This document shows, in pieces, positions 9,279 through 17,532 of a DNA stretch of 64,000 nucleotides; position 1 is the first letter of the stretch; each line of letters begins with the position of its first letter. The stretch is taken from contig CAVZQK010000026.1 of assembly GCA_963777355.1 (NCBI GenBank), positions 124,001 to 188,000 on the forward strand, given 5' to 3'. The notes below the pieces were generated by a model, which was given only the letters and a program-made list of their open reading frames with translations, was not told the DNA's origin and ran no database searches. The DNA comes from DATJHM01 sp963777355 (GTDB lineage: Bacteria > Chloroflexota > Ktedonobacteria > Ktedonobacterales > Ktedonobacteraceae). Made by a program: the position numbers and the translations under genes.

Positions 9279-10967
9279 TTATTGCTTGTTTGGCAAACTA
9301 GCGCGGTTAAGGGCGCTTAAGACCGCTTTGATCGATGCTCGCTCGATATCTGTCTCGACTGCTGCCCCATAGAAGGTTCGATTGTTTCCAACATTGATCT
9401 GGATGTATGCGACTGCTTTGGCCGCAGCCCCCTGGCTGAGTGAATGTTCGGCATAAGAGAGCAAGGTAAAGTTGGCAAGCTTTGCCTCGTTCAGGGCATT
9501 GACAAAGGCGTCAATTGGACCATTTCCATGTCCGCTGATTTCGTGACGTTTCCCTTGTACAAGAATGCGTGCTACACAGGCTACTCCTTCATTTTCTGCC
9601 TGTCCTGTGATCTGCTCGGTGTGGAAATCTTCCAGCTTGAAGGGCGTAGTGCGTTTTAAGTATTCTTGTTCAAAGATCTGGTAGATCCCTGTGCTGGGAA
9701 TCTCTTCACCCCGCGCATCGGCGATATCATTGATGGTTTTACCAAACTCGATACGCATCTGCTTTGGCAACTGAAAGCCAAAGTCGTTCTCCATGAGATA
9801 GGCAACCCCACCTTTGCCGGATTGCGAATTGATACGGATGATTGCCTCGTAGGTTCGTCCAATGTCCTTTGGATCGATTGGCAAGTAGGGCACTTCCCAG
9901 AGCGCCCCCGGTGTGCAGTCCCTCGCCGTCATTCCTTTGTTGATCGCATCCTGGTGCGAGCCAGAGAAGGCGGTAAAGACGAGTTCTCCTGCATATGGCT
10001 GGCGTAAAGGGACATCAAGTCGCGTGCAACGCTCATAAACGGTCCGAATCGCGTTGATGTCGTTGAAGTCCAGGCAGGGATCAACACCCTGGGAATACAT
10101 GTTCAATGCCAATGTGATAATGTCAACATTCCCTGTACGTTCACCATTGCCAAAAAGGGTGCCTTCGACGCGCTCCGCTCCTGCCATCAATCCTAGCTCT
10201 GTCGCAGCTACACCCGTTCCACGATCATTATGGGTATGTAGACTGATAATTGCTGTATCGCGGTTCCGTAAATGACGACTGAACCATTCAATCTGATCAG
10301 CATGAATGTTTGGTGTGGCATATTGTACTGTATCGGGCAGATTTAAAATAATTTTCTTTTCCCGCGTGGGCTGCCAGAGATCAATCACGGCCTCACAGAT
10401 CTCCAGGGCGAAATCTGTTTCGGTTGAGGAGAAGCTCTCAGGGGAATATTGAAAGGTTATATCTGTACCGGCCAGATTAGGAAGCAGATTTTTAATGAGC
10501 TGAGTAGCCTGCGTGGCAATTTTGATGATCTCAGGTTTCTCCAGTCCAAAGACAACACGACGTTGTACCGGTGAGGTTGAGTTGTACAGATGGATAATGG
10601 CTTTTTTTGCCCCTTTAAGAGATTCAACTGTACGCTCAATAAGCTCCGCACGCGCCTGAACAAGGACCTGGATTTTTACATCATCAGGTACCAGATCTTC
10701 CTCAATGAGGCGGCGAATAAAGTCAAATTCGATCTGAGAAGCCGCAGGAAAGCCAACCTCGATCTCTTTGAAGCCGATTTCCACCAGAAGCTGAAACATC
10801 TCTAGCTTCTGCTTGACGCTCATTGGTATTGGGAGAGCCTGGTTTCCGTCACGTAGATCAACGCTACACCACATAGGGGCGCTGACAATCGCTCGCGAAG
10901 GCCAGCGCCTATCAGGCAGGTCAATTGGTGGAAAGGGCTGATATTTGGTAATGTGTCCCTTTTGCAT
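9279..10967 (-). CDS. leuA: 2-isopropylmalate synthase, long (type 2) form
   Basis: 562 residues. The catalytic HMGL-like TIM barrel starts with WCSVDLRDGNQALPIPM (the metal-binding Asp is in DLRDGNQA) and carries the metal-ligand motif SLHTHNDRG and the NGERTGNVD loop. The last 130 residues are the LeuA dimer/regulatory domain (IDAFVNALNEAKLANF), where leucine normally binds. The enzyme condenses acetyl-CoA with 2-oxoisovalerate, the first committed step to leucine. The ATG at 10967 has AAAGGTGA 7 bases upstream. leuC and leuD lie far away (46.8-48.9 kb), next to a second, shorter homologue. No T-box or leader peptide was found upstream. Confidence 0.95.
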   Translation of the reverse strand: MQKGHITKYQPFPPIDLPDRRWPSRAIVSAPMWCSVDLRDGNQALPIPMSVKQKLEMFQLLVEIGFKEIEVGFPAASQIEFDFIRRLIEEDLVPDDVKIQVLVQARAELIERTVESLKGAKKAIIHLYNSTSPVQRRVVFGLEKPEIIKIATQATQLIKNLLPNLAGTDITFQYSPESFSSTETDFALEICEAVIDLWQPTREKKIILNLPDTVQYATPNIHADQIEWFSRHLRNRDTAIISLHTHNDRGTGVAATELGLMAGAERVEGTLFGNGERTGNVDIITLALNMYSQGVDPCLDFNDINAIRTVYERCTRLDVPLRQPYAGELVFTAFSGSHQDAINKGMTARDCTPGALWEVPYLPIDPKDIGRTYEAIIRINSQSGKGGVAYLMENDFGFQLPKQMRIEFGKTINDIADARGEEIPSTGIYQIFEQEYLKRTTPFKLEDFHTEQITGQAENEGVACVARILVQGKRHEISGHGNGPIDAFVNALNEAKLANFTLLSYAEHSLSQGAAAKAVAYIQINVGNNRTFYGAAVETDIERASIKAVLSALNRASLPNKQ

Positions 10968-11372
10968 TCGCTTTCACCTTTGAAGCTTTCGCTGAATCTT
11001 GCCTACTTTTGTACACACTCCGTTGAGGGGATAACCACATATGTGCACACTAGACCTATTCGTCTACTATCTATCAATTGTATCGGATATATCGGTTTCC
11101 TTTTCCGTCGGCCCTGATCTATGCAGGAGATGAAGTCCGCCGGATTCTATCACACAAAATTGTACAGATATGCGCAATTTTAGAATACTTTTTATCCCCT
11201 TGTCAACGCAACATTCTATCTATATAGCATTATATACTCTAACCATAACAAGCTACCAGACAAAAATTCCTGGGCCGTTTTCTGGAAGATACGAAAAACA
11301 CTTCAGATTGTGTGAATATGTTCCATTTTACTTTATCGATGCAGAAAACAGAACTTTCCTTCCTATTTCCCC
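10968..11372. other. AT-rich region upstream of leuA
   Basis: About 400 bases between leuA (leftward) and the promoter of the rightward membrane protein. It has no gene-like frame with a ribosome site, and the conserved T-box sequence was not found on the leuA strand. Confidence 0.35.
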
Positions 11373-11401
11373 TTGACTTTCTCTCCGTATTGGACTATAG
11401 T
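11373..11401 (+). promoter_or_regulatory. sigma-70-type promoter
   Basis: TTGACT (11373-11378), a 17-base spacer, then TATAGT (11396-11401). It points at the gene starting at 11507 and gives a 5' leader of about 100 bases. Confidence 0.65.
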
Positions 11402-11506
11402 CTGTTTATAACATATAGCAATATGTCCAATGATTGGATGAAATAGATTCGTTCGCGTTGTTCTATATGATGATAAGCTTTCGGGTTCCACAAGGAGAAA
11501 ATTCTC

Positions 11507-11925
11507 ATGTATGGGAGATATAGACGTTCTAGAGGGGGTTGGGGTTTTCCATTTCTGTTTCCGGTTATGATTCTGTTTTTTACCCATTCCTTCCATCTTG
11601 TCTTGTTTGCCTTGCTTTTCGTGCTTATGGTAACAATTATTGTTAAGGCGGTTGCCAGCACAACTTCGCGCACAGGTAGCTCGAATGCTTCTACTAGCTA
11701 CTATCAGCCGCCTTACCAACAATTTTATCAACAACCGTATCAGCAGCCATACCAGCGCCGTATCAACAACCTGGTTATGACCAGGGCTATCAGGAAGCTC
11801 CACGCGATGCCTATCGCCGCGAAGATATGCAGCCTTATGAGTCCGCACAGGAGCAAGCTCCTTATGAAGAGTACGAGCAGCCCCAGGCTGAGTATCCCCA
11901 ACAGTTGCCGCCAATGGAGCAGTAG
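11507..11925 (+). pseudogene. single-pass membrane protein with Tyr/Gln/Pro-rich tail, frameshifted
   Basis: Starts at an ATG preceded by AAGGAG. Residues 1-12 are Arg-rich, then come two hydrophobic stretches (about residues 13-55), then a YQQPYQQ repeat region. At 11755-11757 a repeat that should read CAGCAGCCGTAT has lost one base (CAGCGCCGTAT). Read straight on, the tail becomes nonsense; in the -1 frame it continues as YQQPGYDQGYQEAPRD and ends LPPMEQ at the TAG at 11923-11925. About 139 residues if restored. The frameshift may be replication slippage or a sequence error. Function unknown. Confidence 0.7.
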
Positions 11926-11947
11926 TAGCGGGGGTTGTTAATCATTA

Positions 11948-11984
11948 CGGGTGTTTTCCTTTAGAAAATAAAGGAAAACACCCG
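11948..11984 (+). terminator. long hairpin after the frameshifted gene
   Basis: A perfect 16-bp stem, CGGGTGTTTTCCTTTA with TAAAGGAAAACACCCG, and a 5-base loop, 22 bases after the TAG at 11925. It is not followed by a long T-run. Confidence 0.7.
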
Positions 11985-12146
11985 CTATCTATTGCTAGTG
12001 TATAAACCACGATCTGGTTGGAAAAGTTGTGTTTGCCTTATAATGCGAGGTGTGATATCCTGGCGCTCATCTACCCAGAGATGGAGGGGCTTTGCCGCAA
12101 TTTCCTCTCACCTGTTGAGGATTGAAACATTGAAACATTGAAACAA

Positions 12147-13214
12147 TTAAGGAATAATATTCGTTGCCTGCTCGATTGTCAGCACAAAGCGCGTCAATAA
12201 TTCTGCAACTTCGTCGATATCTTTGAGTGAGGCCATTTCGACGCCAGTATGAAGATAGCGGCAGGGAATACTTACTAATCCCGTTGCGACCCCAGCGCGT
12301 GCGACTTGAATGGCATCTGTATCCGTGTATGTTGCACTCGGTTGTGGATCAATCTGCCAGGCCATCCCCGCGCTCTCAGCGGCCTTCACTAACAATTGAA
12401 AGACACGCGGATTAATATTGCCGCCTAGCGAGATAACTGGTCCGCCATTCAGGCGCACATCGCCTATCTCCTGCTTTGAAGTCCCTGGATGATCGGAGGT
12501 AAAGGTGACATCGACGGCGATTGCAATCTGGGGATCGACGCTATAAGCGCTGGTGCGTGCCCCACGTGAGCCGACCTCTTCTTGGACCGCCGAGACAAAA
12601 TAGACGCCAGCCTTGAGTTCCGTACGCCGTTCTGCAATACGCCGCATCGCTTCTACAACCGCAAAGACACCAGATTTATCATCGAGTGCCCGCGAAATTA
12701 CCAGCTCGTTGCGTAAAGATTCTAATTGAACGGCACGGGTTACAACACTTCCAAGCGGAACCAGCTTCTGCGTCTCTTCTTTTCCAGTGGTACCGATGTC
12801 GATCCACAGGTCCGACATTGCCGGTACCTTGCCTCTCTCTTCAGCACTGAGGGTATGAATTGGCTTACGTCCGATTACTCCCAGGATAGGACCAGTCGGT
12901 GTATGAATCTCAACCCTGCTCCCTGGCAATGTTGTAACATCGAAGCCGCCAATCGATGCGAAATAAAGAAATCCTTGATCGTCGATATAGCGAATGAGAA
13001 ATCCGATCTCGTCACAATGAGCAGTTAGCATAATCCGCGGCACTGCATCGGGATTGAGTGCTGCAAATACGTTTCCATGCACATCGGTAGAGACTTTATC
13101 GCTATACTGTGTGATTTCCTCGCGGATAACCTGCTGCACTGGCTGTTCAAAACCAGAGGGACTGGGGCTGGCGATCAGGCGACGGAGAAATGCAACACGG
13201 GACTCTTCAAGCAT
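12147..13214 (-). CDS. M42 family metallopeptidase (glutamyl/deblocking aminopeptidase type)
   Basis: 355 residues, the usual M42 length. Visible metal and catalytic motifs: LTAHCDEIGFLI (first His and Asp), RALDDKSGVFAV (bridging Asp), AVQEEVGSRGART (catalytic Glu pair), AVDVTF (Asp ligand) and RYLHTGVEMA (last His). A cytoplasmic di-zinc or di-cobalt aminopeptidase that trims peptides, usually as a large tetrahedral complex. The ATG follows GAGGAGA. It is 116 bases downstream of the NYN gene on the same strand and may share its transcript. Confidence 0.93.
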   Translation of the reverse strand: MLEESRVAFLRRLIASPSPSGFEQPVQQVIREEITQYSDKVSTDVHGNVFAALNPDAVPRIMLTAHCDEIGFLIRYIDDQGFLYFASIGGFDVTTLPGSRVEIHTPTGPILGVIGRKPIHTLSAEERGKVPAMSDLWIDIGTTGKEETQKLVPLGSVVTRAVQLESLRNELVISRALDDKSGVFAVVEAMRRIAERRTELKAGVYFVSAVQEEVGSRGARTSAYSVDPQIAIAVDVTFTSDHPGTSKQEIGDVRLNGGPVISLGGNINPRVFQLLVKAAESAGMAWQIDPQPSATYTDTDAIQVARAGVATGLVSIPCRYLHTGVEMASLKDIDEVAELLTRFVLTIEQATNIIP

Positions 13215-13330
13215 AAAAAAATCTCCTCAAGACTACGAAATACTCATAGAGAATAGCAGAAGAACGCCCTACGCATCGCATGTAGAAACGTTCTTCTTGA
13301 AAACAAGTAGCCTAATAGAATTGATATTTT

Positions 13331-14716
13331 CTAGCGAACAAATTGTTTGAGAACCTCATCAACCCCCGGATGCAAACGATTTAAGCGCAAATCTTCTGCC
13401 CCTGTTGAGTCTGTCTGGACAAGCAAAATATTCTGCTGAATACAGGTATTCAAAAGTTCTCGTGCCGATTCACGGGTGAGTCGCCCTCTGAAGCGGTTCT
13501 TCGGATTGAGTGGATCACCAATAAAATTAGAGACACCAATTATTGTGCGCCAGGACCAGTTACGATCAATATAATCAAGAAATTGTAAAAACTGTGGATC
13601 AAGGACATCCATCGGTGGTGTCCCATAAGGCGGTTGAAATTGACTGCTTGCGCTACTCCCTGCATAATTGACTGCCGGCAAAGAACCGGTATTCCCACTG
13701 GGGATGGCCGGAAATTGGCCTGTCGTGGCCGGTAGCGCACCGGTAATACCTGAACTCCCATTCCCACCTGGCACCAGAGGTACGAATTGATTTGCACTGC
13801 TAATAAGATCTCGGCTGACGGTTCCTGGGATACCTACAACAATAACAGTTTTGTTCAAACGTAGCTTTAAACGAGCACTAATACGGGTAAAATCTTTATC
13901 GCCAGTCATCAAAACAAAGGTCGAGATGGTCGGACGATCAAAAACAGTCTCAATAATATCCATCAACATATTCAGATCGACAGTGCTTTGTACTACTGTA
14001 CTCTGCACAATCGTACTATTGCCAGCAGCGCTGACAGCGGGCATATGACCAGTATTGCCAGAATGCTGATATCCGAGGGGACCGGTTCCATTCTGCACGA
14101 GAGGCCCTGATGGATTTATAGAACCATAGGACCCTTGTTGGTAAGGCAAACTCTGCTGCCGGAACTGCTCACGCTGTTGAAAATCGGCTGATACACTAAA
14201 GTTCTCTTCGGTCGGTTGATCATCTTCTGGTAAAAGCGCATCGTCAAGCTCATTATTGAGCGGAAGCGCTCCATCCTGTTCAGATGCCCAACCAGCTCCA
14301 AGTCCCTGTGGGGTAATAGCCGGAAGCGCCCCCGAATTGGTGGTAATGCCGTTTGGCCACTGACGAGGGAGCGTGCCGCCTGCGTAACTTCCCCCCCCTT
14401 GCGAATCGGAGGGATAGGCGGACGAACCCAGGGGACCCGTGGGCGTGTTTCCTGAAGCATAGTGAACGGTTCCCATACGAATGCGGTCTCTTTGCTTCGC
14501 CGGACAATCTACACGGTCTATCATTGCAGCCGTGAGACTGCCTTTAAATGGCTCAGGTTGTCGCGACCAATCCGCATAAGCGCGGGCTACCATAACAGTG
14601 CCATAGCGACGGGCCACAGCTATTAATTCCTGTGGGTCAGGCTCCCGCCGTTGAATATTCAGCATGCTGTAACGTATGTTCTCAAAATCGATGAATAAAG
14701 CAATATCTTCGGGCAC
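13331..14716 (-). CDS. NYN-domain (PIN-like) ribonuclease with low-complexity inserts
   Basis: 461 residues from a GTG at 14716 with GAGGAGAAGG upstream. N-terminal NYN fold: ALFIDFENIRYS (first catalytic Asp), then VARAYADW. A Gly/Ser/Pro/Gln-rich insert of about 150 residues splits the domain. It resumes with VDLNMLMDIIETV, then LMTGDKDFTRI with the paired acidic residues, then KTVIVVGIPG. A second low-complexity linker with repeats of the type TG-x-LPA leads to a C-terminal 90-residue region that could be an OST-HTH/LOTUS-like module (WRTIIGVSNFIGDP). This fits the LabA/DUF88 class of putative RNA nucleases. The catalytic acids look intact; its RNA target is unknown. Confidence 0.82.
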   Translation of the reverse strand: MPEDIALFIDFENIRYSMLNIQRREPDPQELIAVARRYGTVMVARAYADWSRQPEPFKGSLTAAMIDRVDCPAKQRDRIRMGTVHYASGNTPTGPLGSSAYPSDSQGGGSYAGGTLPRQWPNGITTNSGALPAITPQGLGAGWASEQDGALPLNNELDDALLPEDDQPTEENFSVSADFQQREQFRQQSLPYQQGSYGSINPSGPLVQNGTGPLGYQHSGNTGHMPAVSAAGNSTIVQSTVVQSTVDLNMLMDIIETVFDRPTISTFVLMTGDKDFTRISARLKLRLNKTVIVVGIPGTVSRDLISSANQFVPLVPGGNGSSGITGALPATTGQFPAIPSGNTGSLPAVNYAGSSASSQFQPPYGTPPMDVLDPQFLQFLDYIDRNWSWRTIIGVSNFIGDPLNPKNRFRGRLTRESARELLNTCIQQNILLVQTDSTGAEDLRLNRLHPGVDEVLKQFVR

Positions 14717-14848
14717 AACCTTCTCCTCTCGTGGGGAGAAACCGCGCAGGCCAAGATTTATGATTGTTCAGGTGCTCGGACAAACTTGCAGTGCATCCTA
14801 TAGCTATGAGCATATCATACTTTATTGGTAAAGTCGAGAGGTCTGCGC

Positions 14849-14877
14849 TTTACTTTGCGTAGCTACTATGGTATATT
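14849..14877 (+). promoter_or_regulatory. promoter-like sequence for the candidate ncRNA
   Basis: TTTACT (14849-14854), a 17-base spacer, then TATATT (14872-14877). No protein gene follows on this strand before the terminator at 15309. Confidence 0.4.
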
Positions 14878-14883
14878 CAATAG

Positions 14884-15345
14884 TTAAGAAAGGACGTGAT
14901 TTGCAAAAAGTATGCATCAATGGAGCTAACACAATCCAATTATCTCAATGATACGATTTGTCTTATTACCTCTATAGCTGAGATTATAAGTGGAAATGGA
15001 CGCTGCACGTTATCCGCAACCTGACCTCTGGTAAATCCCACACTTCAATCAATAGGAACAATCTCTCGATGGCTGAGCACAAAACTCTCTCTAAATGGTG
15101 GCGGTGCTGATGAAATTTTTCGTTGCCGGATTTTTACATATTCCCACATTCCCTATGGGAGTGAAGATCTTTTCTTGAAACAAGGCCGTGACCTGCTTCA
15201 AGCGGAAAAGAGTCTGTATTTCTCTGCTCTATGCGGGCTTTCCATCTACGAGAACGTCCATTCTGCCTGTGCTTTTCCCCTCCCTTACTATTTTGTTCTC
15301 CATGAGAGAAGAACCGGAGGTGAGCCCCCGGTTCTTTTTCTGCTG
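14884..15345 (+). ncRNA. candidate noncoding RNA, promoter to terminator
   Basis: A transcript from the promoter-like pair at 14849-14877 would end at the intrinsic terminator at 15309-15337 without crossing a gene. Near its 3' part are small hairpins: CATTCCC with GGGAGTG at 15149-15166, and CTTGAA with TTCAAG around 15174-15203. It matches no known ncRNA family that I can recognise; 6S, RNase P, tmRNA and SRP hallmarks were looked for and not seen. Confidence 0.3.
15309..15345 (+). terminator. intrinsic terminator
   Basis: AAGAACCGG (15309-15317) pairs with CCGGTTCTT (15328-15336), followed by a T-rich run. On the opposite strand the same stem could end the gene at 15363-15656, but its T-run is weaker there. 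Confidence 0.7.
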
Positions 15346-15362
15346 TTTCAAGCACGTTAAAA

Positions 15363-15656
15363 TTAATATGCCGTGCCAACCAGCGTACGGCTGTGCTCGG
15401 CGAGAAAACGGCGTAGAATAACTGCATCAGTTGCCTGCTCGTCTAGCTGCTGGGCTGATGCTTCGCTACTATTCATGAGCTCATAGAGACTCGCAATATC
15501 ACAACGAAGCTGCACTTGTACCTCGTCTTCGCTGCTATACCCCTCTATAAACAGTCCATCTTCTTCTTCGTGAATAGCAATACTCTTAACGCCAATTTGA
15601 TCCAACACCTGACCAATTGCGTGCAATATGCTCGCATAACTATAGGTGGCCGGCAT
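15363..15656 (-). CDS. small conserved-looking hypothetical protein
   Basis: 97 residues from the ATG at 15656, 5 bases after GGAGG; two upstream ATGs are possible, but one contains the ribosome site. Acidic, with no membrane segment or signal. The pattern YASILHAIGQVLDQIGVKSI, then a beta-rich part with LFIEGYSS, then a helical tail suggests a small alpha/beta domain. I do not recognise the family. It lies 176 bases downstream of the leftward membrane/HTH gene and may share its transcript. Confidence 0.65.
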   Translation of the reverse strand: MPATYSYASILHAIGQVLDQIGVKSIAIHEEEDGLFIEGYSSEDEVQVQLRCDIASLYELMNSSEASAQQLDEQATDAVILRRFLAEHSRTLVGTAY

Positions 15657-15832
15657 CATTCCCTCCATAAATACTTGCCTCTCTCTTCTCTAGAGAGTCT
15701 TCAGGCTCTGCCTCTTTTCGTGACGAGTAGACTACACTGTCAAACTACAACACACCGATCTATGGGGTAGGTGTTTGTCAGCCTCATACTACACTCCAGA
15801 CATTGTATCATAGCATTTCTTGCCCGTCAAGG

Positions 15833-16804
15833 TTACCGTTTTCCGTTGATGCTATTGGCAAGTGTTCCAATATTTGACCAATTACCCGTATTTCCCAAAT
15901 TAGATGTAGTAGAAGGTTTTTCAGGCATATTGAGAATCTCTATTGCTTTTAAACGCCAAAAACGTGCGCTTGCAGGCCTTTTGAGTGAGAGAAATTCTGC
16001 CAATGCCTCATCGGTCATATCAGGTTTCGCTCTCAATGCTTCTATTGTCATCTGTAGCTTATCCTGATTGAGGTCGGGCATGACTGAGACGACACCAGGA
16101 TTTGTTTGCTGGTTGCTGGAACGCTCGTTGTTCGCTTCCAGGGTCACAAATTTTCCGGTAATTGGCCGATTCAATCCTGCTTTGTCGTCGTCTCTCGCTA
16201 CGGTTTCTCGCGCAACTTCTTCCGGCGTGCGCTGCATCTCTCCTGTTGGAACCGTGGTTGTAAGTCTGGTCCCACTGGTTAATGCACGCCGCAAGCTGGC
16301 AATTGGCAACTGGGTCTGTCGCGCCAATTCTCCCAAAGCATGAAATTGTTCAACTTGCCCTTTCTTCTCTTCTGCTGCTGTCTCTGTGATTGTTTCTGCC
16401 ATCATTGTATAGACTATTCCCAGGAGGGGGAACGCGCTTGCCATAAATGGAAAGACGTTCGTAAGCCAGGGCGCTGCCGATTCGGCTGAACTGAGCATTA
16501 TGGTGCTATGAAATTGTTTTGCATATGCCCAGTTGACTGCCCATGAGAAGATGGTACACATTACTATGAGCAACCAGTGTTGCCAGACGGCCTTTGGGGT
16601 GCGATATTTTCGATATCTTTGAAATGCTGTCCAGGAAAGGAGATAGACGGTTACATCGATGCTTATTGCAATTGCATAGCTTACTGCCCACCACCAGATG
16701 CCTTCCGAACCACTGGATGGCTCAAATGAGGCAAAGAAGTAGGCGACGTGCGGAATAGATGCCGCCAGAAATACGGCGAAGGCAATCCAAAAAAAATATT
16801 TCAT
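15833..16804 (-). CDS. four-TM membrane protein with C-terminal HTH-like region
   Basis: 323 residues. The N-terminal 135 residues hold four hydrophobic segments (starting YFFWIAFAVFLAASIPHVAYF), somewhat like DUF2637 membrane proteins. A charged stretch follows (AAEEKKGQVEQFHALGELA), then a disordered middle, then a predicted winged-helix-like part (MTDEALAEFLSLKRPASARF) and an Asn/Ser/Thr-rich end. This design suggests a membrane-anchored regulator or a plasmid/phage-type protein. There is no clear ribosome site before the ATG, and a minus-strand terminator lies 400 bases upstream. Confidence 0.65.
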   Translation of the reverse strand: MKYFFWIAFAVFLAASIPHVAYFFASFEPSSGSEGIWWWAVSYAIAISIDVTVYLLSWTAFQRYRKYRTPKAVWQHWLLIVMCTIFSWAVNWAYAKQFHSTIMLSSAESAAPWLTNVFPFMASAFPLLGIVYTMMAETITETAAEEKKGQVEQFHALGELARQTQLPIASLRRALTSGTRLTTTVPTGEMQRTPEEVARETVARDDDKAGLNRPITGKFVTLEANNERSSNQQTNPGVVSVMPDLNQDKLQMTIEALRAKPDMTDEALAEFLSLKRPASARFWRLKAIEILNMPEKPSTTSNLGNTGNWSNIGTLANSINGKR

Positions 16805-17207
16805 TATAGATGAAACTCTCCACTACCTGATCTCACAATATGCCAGATGACAAGCTAATATAGACTAAACCAAATACATACTTATAAGATTATGCACTTA
16901 TAGAAGCGCATAAATATATTTACCTTCCCTCACGTAGTACCAAGTGGCTATTTCTCTGCCACTTTTAAACAGCTCTTGCCTTCCTCTAAAACCTCCTCTT
17001 GACTAAAAAAGATATTTCTTCTTATTCGCTAAATTTGGAGATGGAAAAGTACTATTTTTGTTTTGTCTATTGACAACCTGTTTTGTAATCAATCGTGTGC
17101 GAATCTCCATGATTTGAGCTGAAAGCACCTTTTTTGGCGTTCACGTCTTGATCCTGCTTTTTTTACAGAAAAAGCGATGCCTAGCATTTATTCACCAGAA
17201 AAAAAAA
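16805..17207. other. AT-rich intergenic region
   Basis: About 400 bases upstream of the membrane/HTH gene. Only AT-rich sequence with no clear promoter consensus and no gene. Confidence 0.3.
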
Positions 17208-17235
17208 TCCCTGGTTAAGGTTTCTCAACCAGGGA
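17199..17235 (-). terminator. intrinsic terminator on the minus strand
   Basis: TCCCTGGTT (17208-17216) pairs with AACCAGGGA (17227-17235). Read on the minus strand the stem is followed by nine T residues (17199-17207). No minus-strand gene lies immediately upstream of it, so it must end an unannotated RNA or act as an attenuator in a long leader of the gene starting at 16804. Confidence 0.75.
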
Positions 17236-17303
17236 GTGGTACTTTATTAAGAAAAAATTGATATCTATGCATGAGTGGTGGAGAGGTGTGCTAGTATTCA
17301 TAC

Positions 17304-17456
17304 CAGATCACATGCACTCATTGCTCGGCGGCGCATTTCACTGTAAAGGTATCGCTAATGAGTATATGGCGATACAGCGCTTGCGCCAGTGATCTGCCCG
17401 GCAAGTTTTATACTTACTTGCTGCTCGTCGTAGCTTTACTTCTCTACCCGACGAGC
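17304..17456. other. hairpin-rich structured element with mutually exclusive stems
   Basis: Several perfect inverted repeats lie in 150 bases: CAGATCAC (17304-17311) with GTGATCTG (17389-17396); TCACTG (17338-17343) with CAGTGA (17387-17392); GTATCGC (17349-17355) with GCGATAC (17369-17375); GCAAGT (17401-17406) with ACTTGC (17416-17421); GCTCGTCG (17423-17430) with CGACGAGC (17449-17456). The first two share their 3' partner, so they cannot form together. It lies in the leader of the gene at 17533 (plus strand) and upstream of the minus-strand terminator at 17208. No known riboswitch motif was recognised. Confidence 0.45.
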
Positions 17457-17532
17457 GTACGTCAATAAGGCAGTATGTCTGTGGAACATGGCGACTGCTT
17501 ACTAAACAGAAAGAGATTGAGAGAGTAACGAA

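Larger units (their letters stand above)
14717..15362. other. 646-base gene-free region with a candidate ncRNA
   Basis: No credible protein gene. It lies upstream of the NYN gene and downstream of the leftward gene at 15363. On the plus strand it holds a promoter-like pair at 14849-14877 and an intrinsic terminator at 15309-15337, described separately. Confidence 0.5.

Noticed and set aside
10968..11372. T-box or leucine leader upstream of leuA
   Set aside because: The conserved T-box sequence and a leucine-rich leader peptide with attenuator were looked for and not seen.
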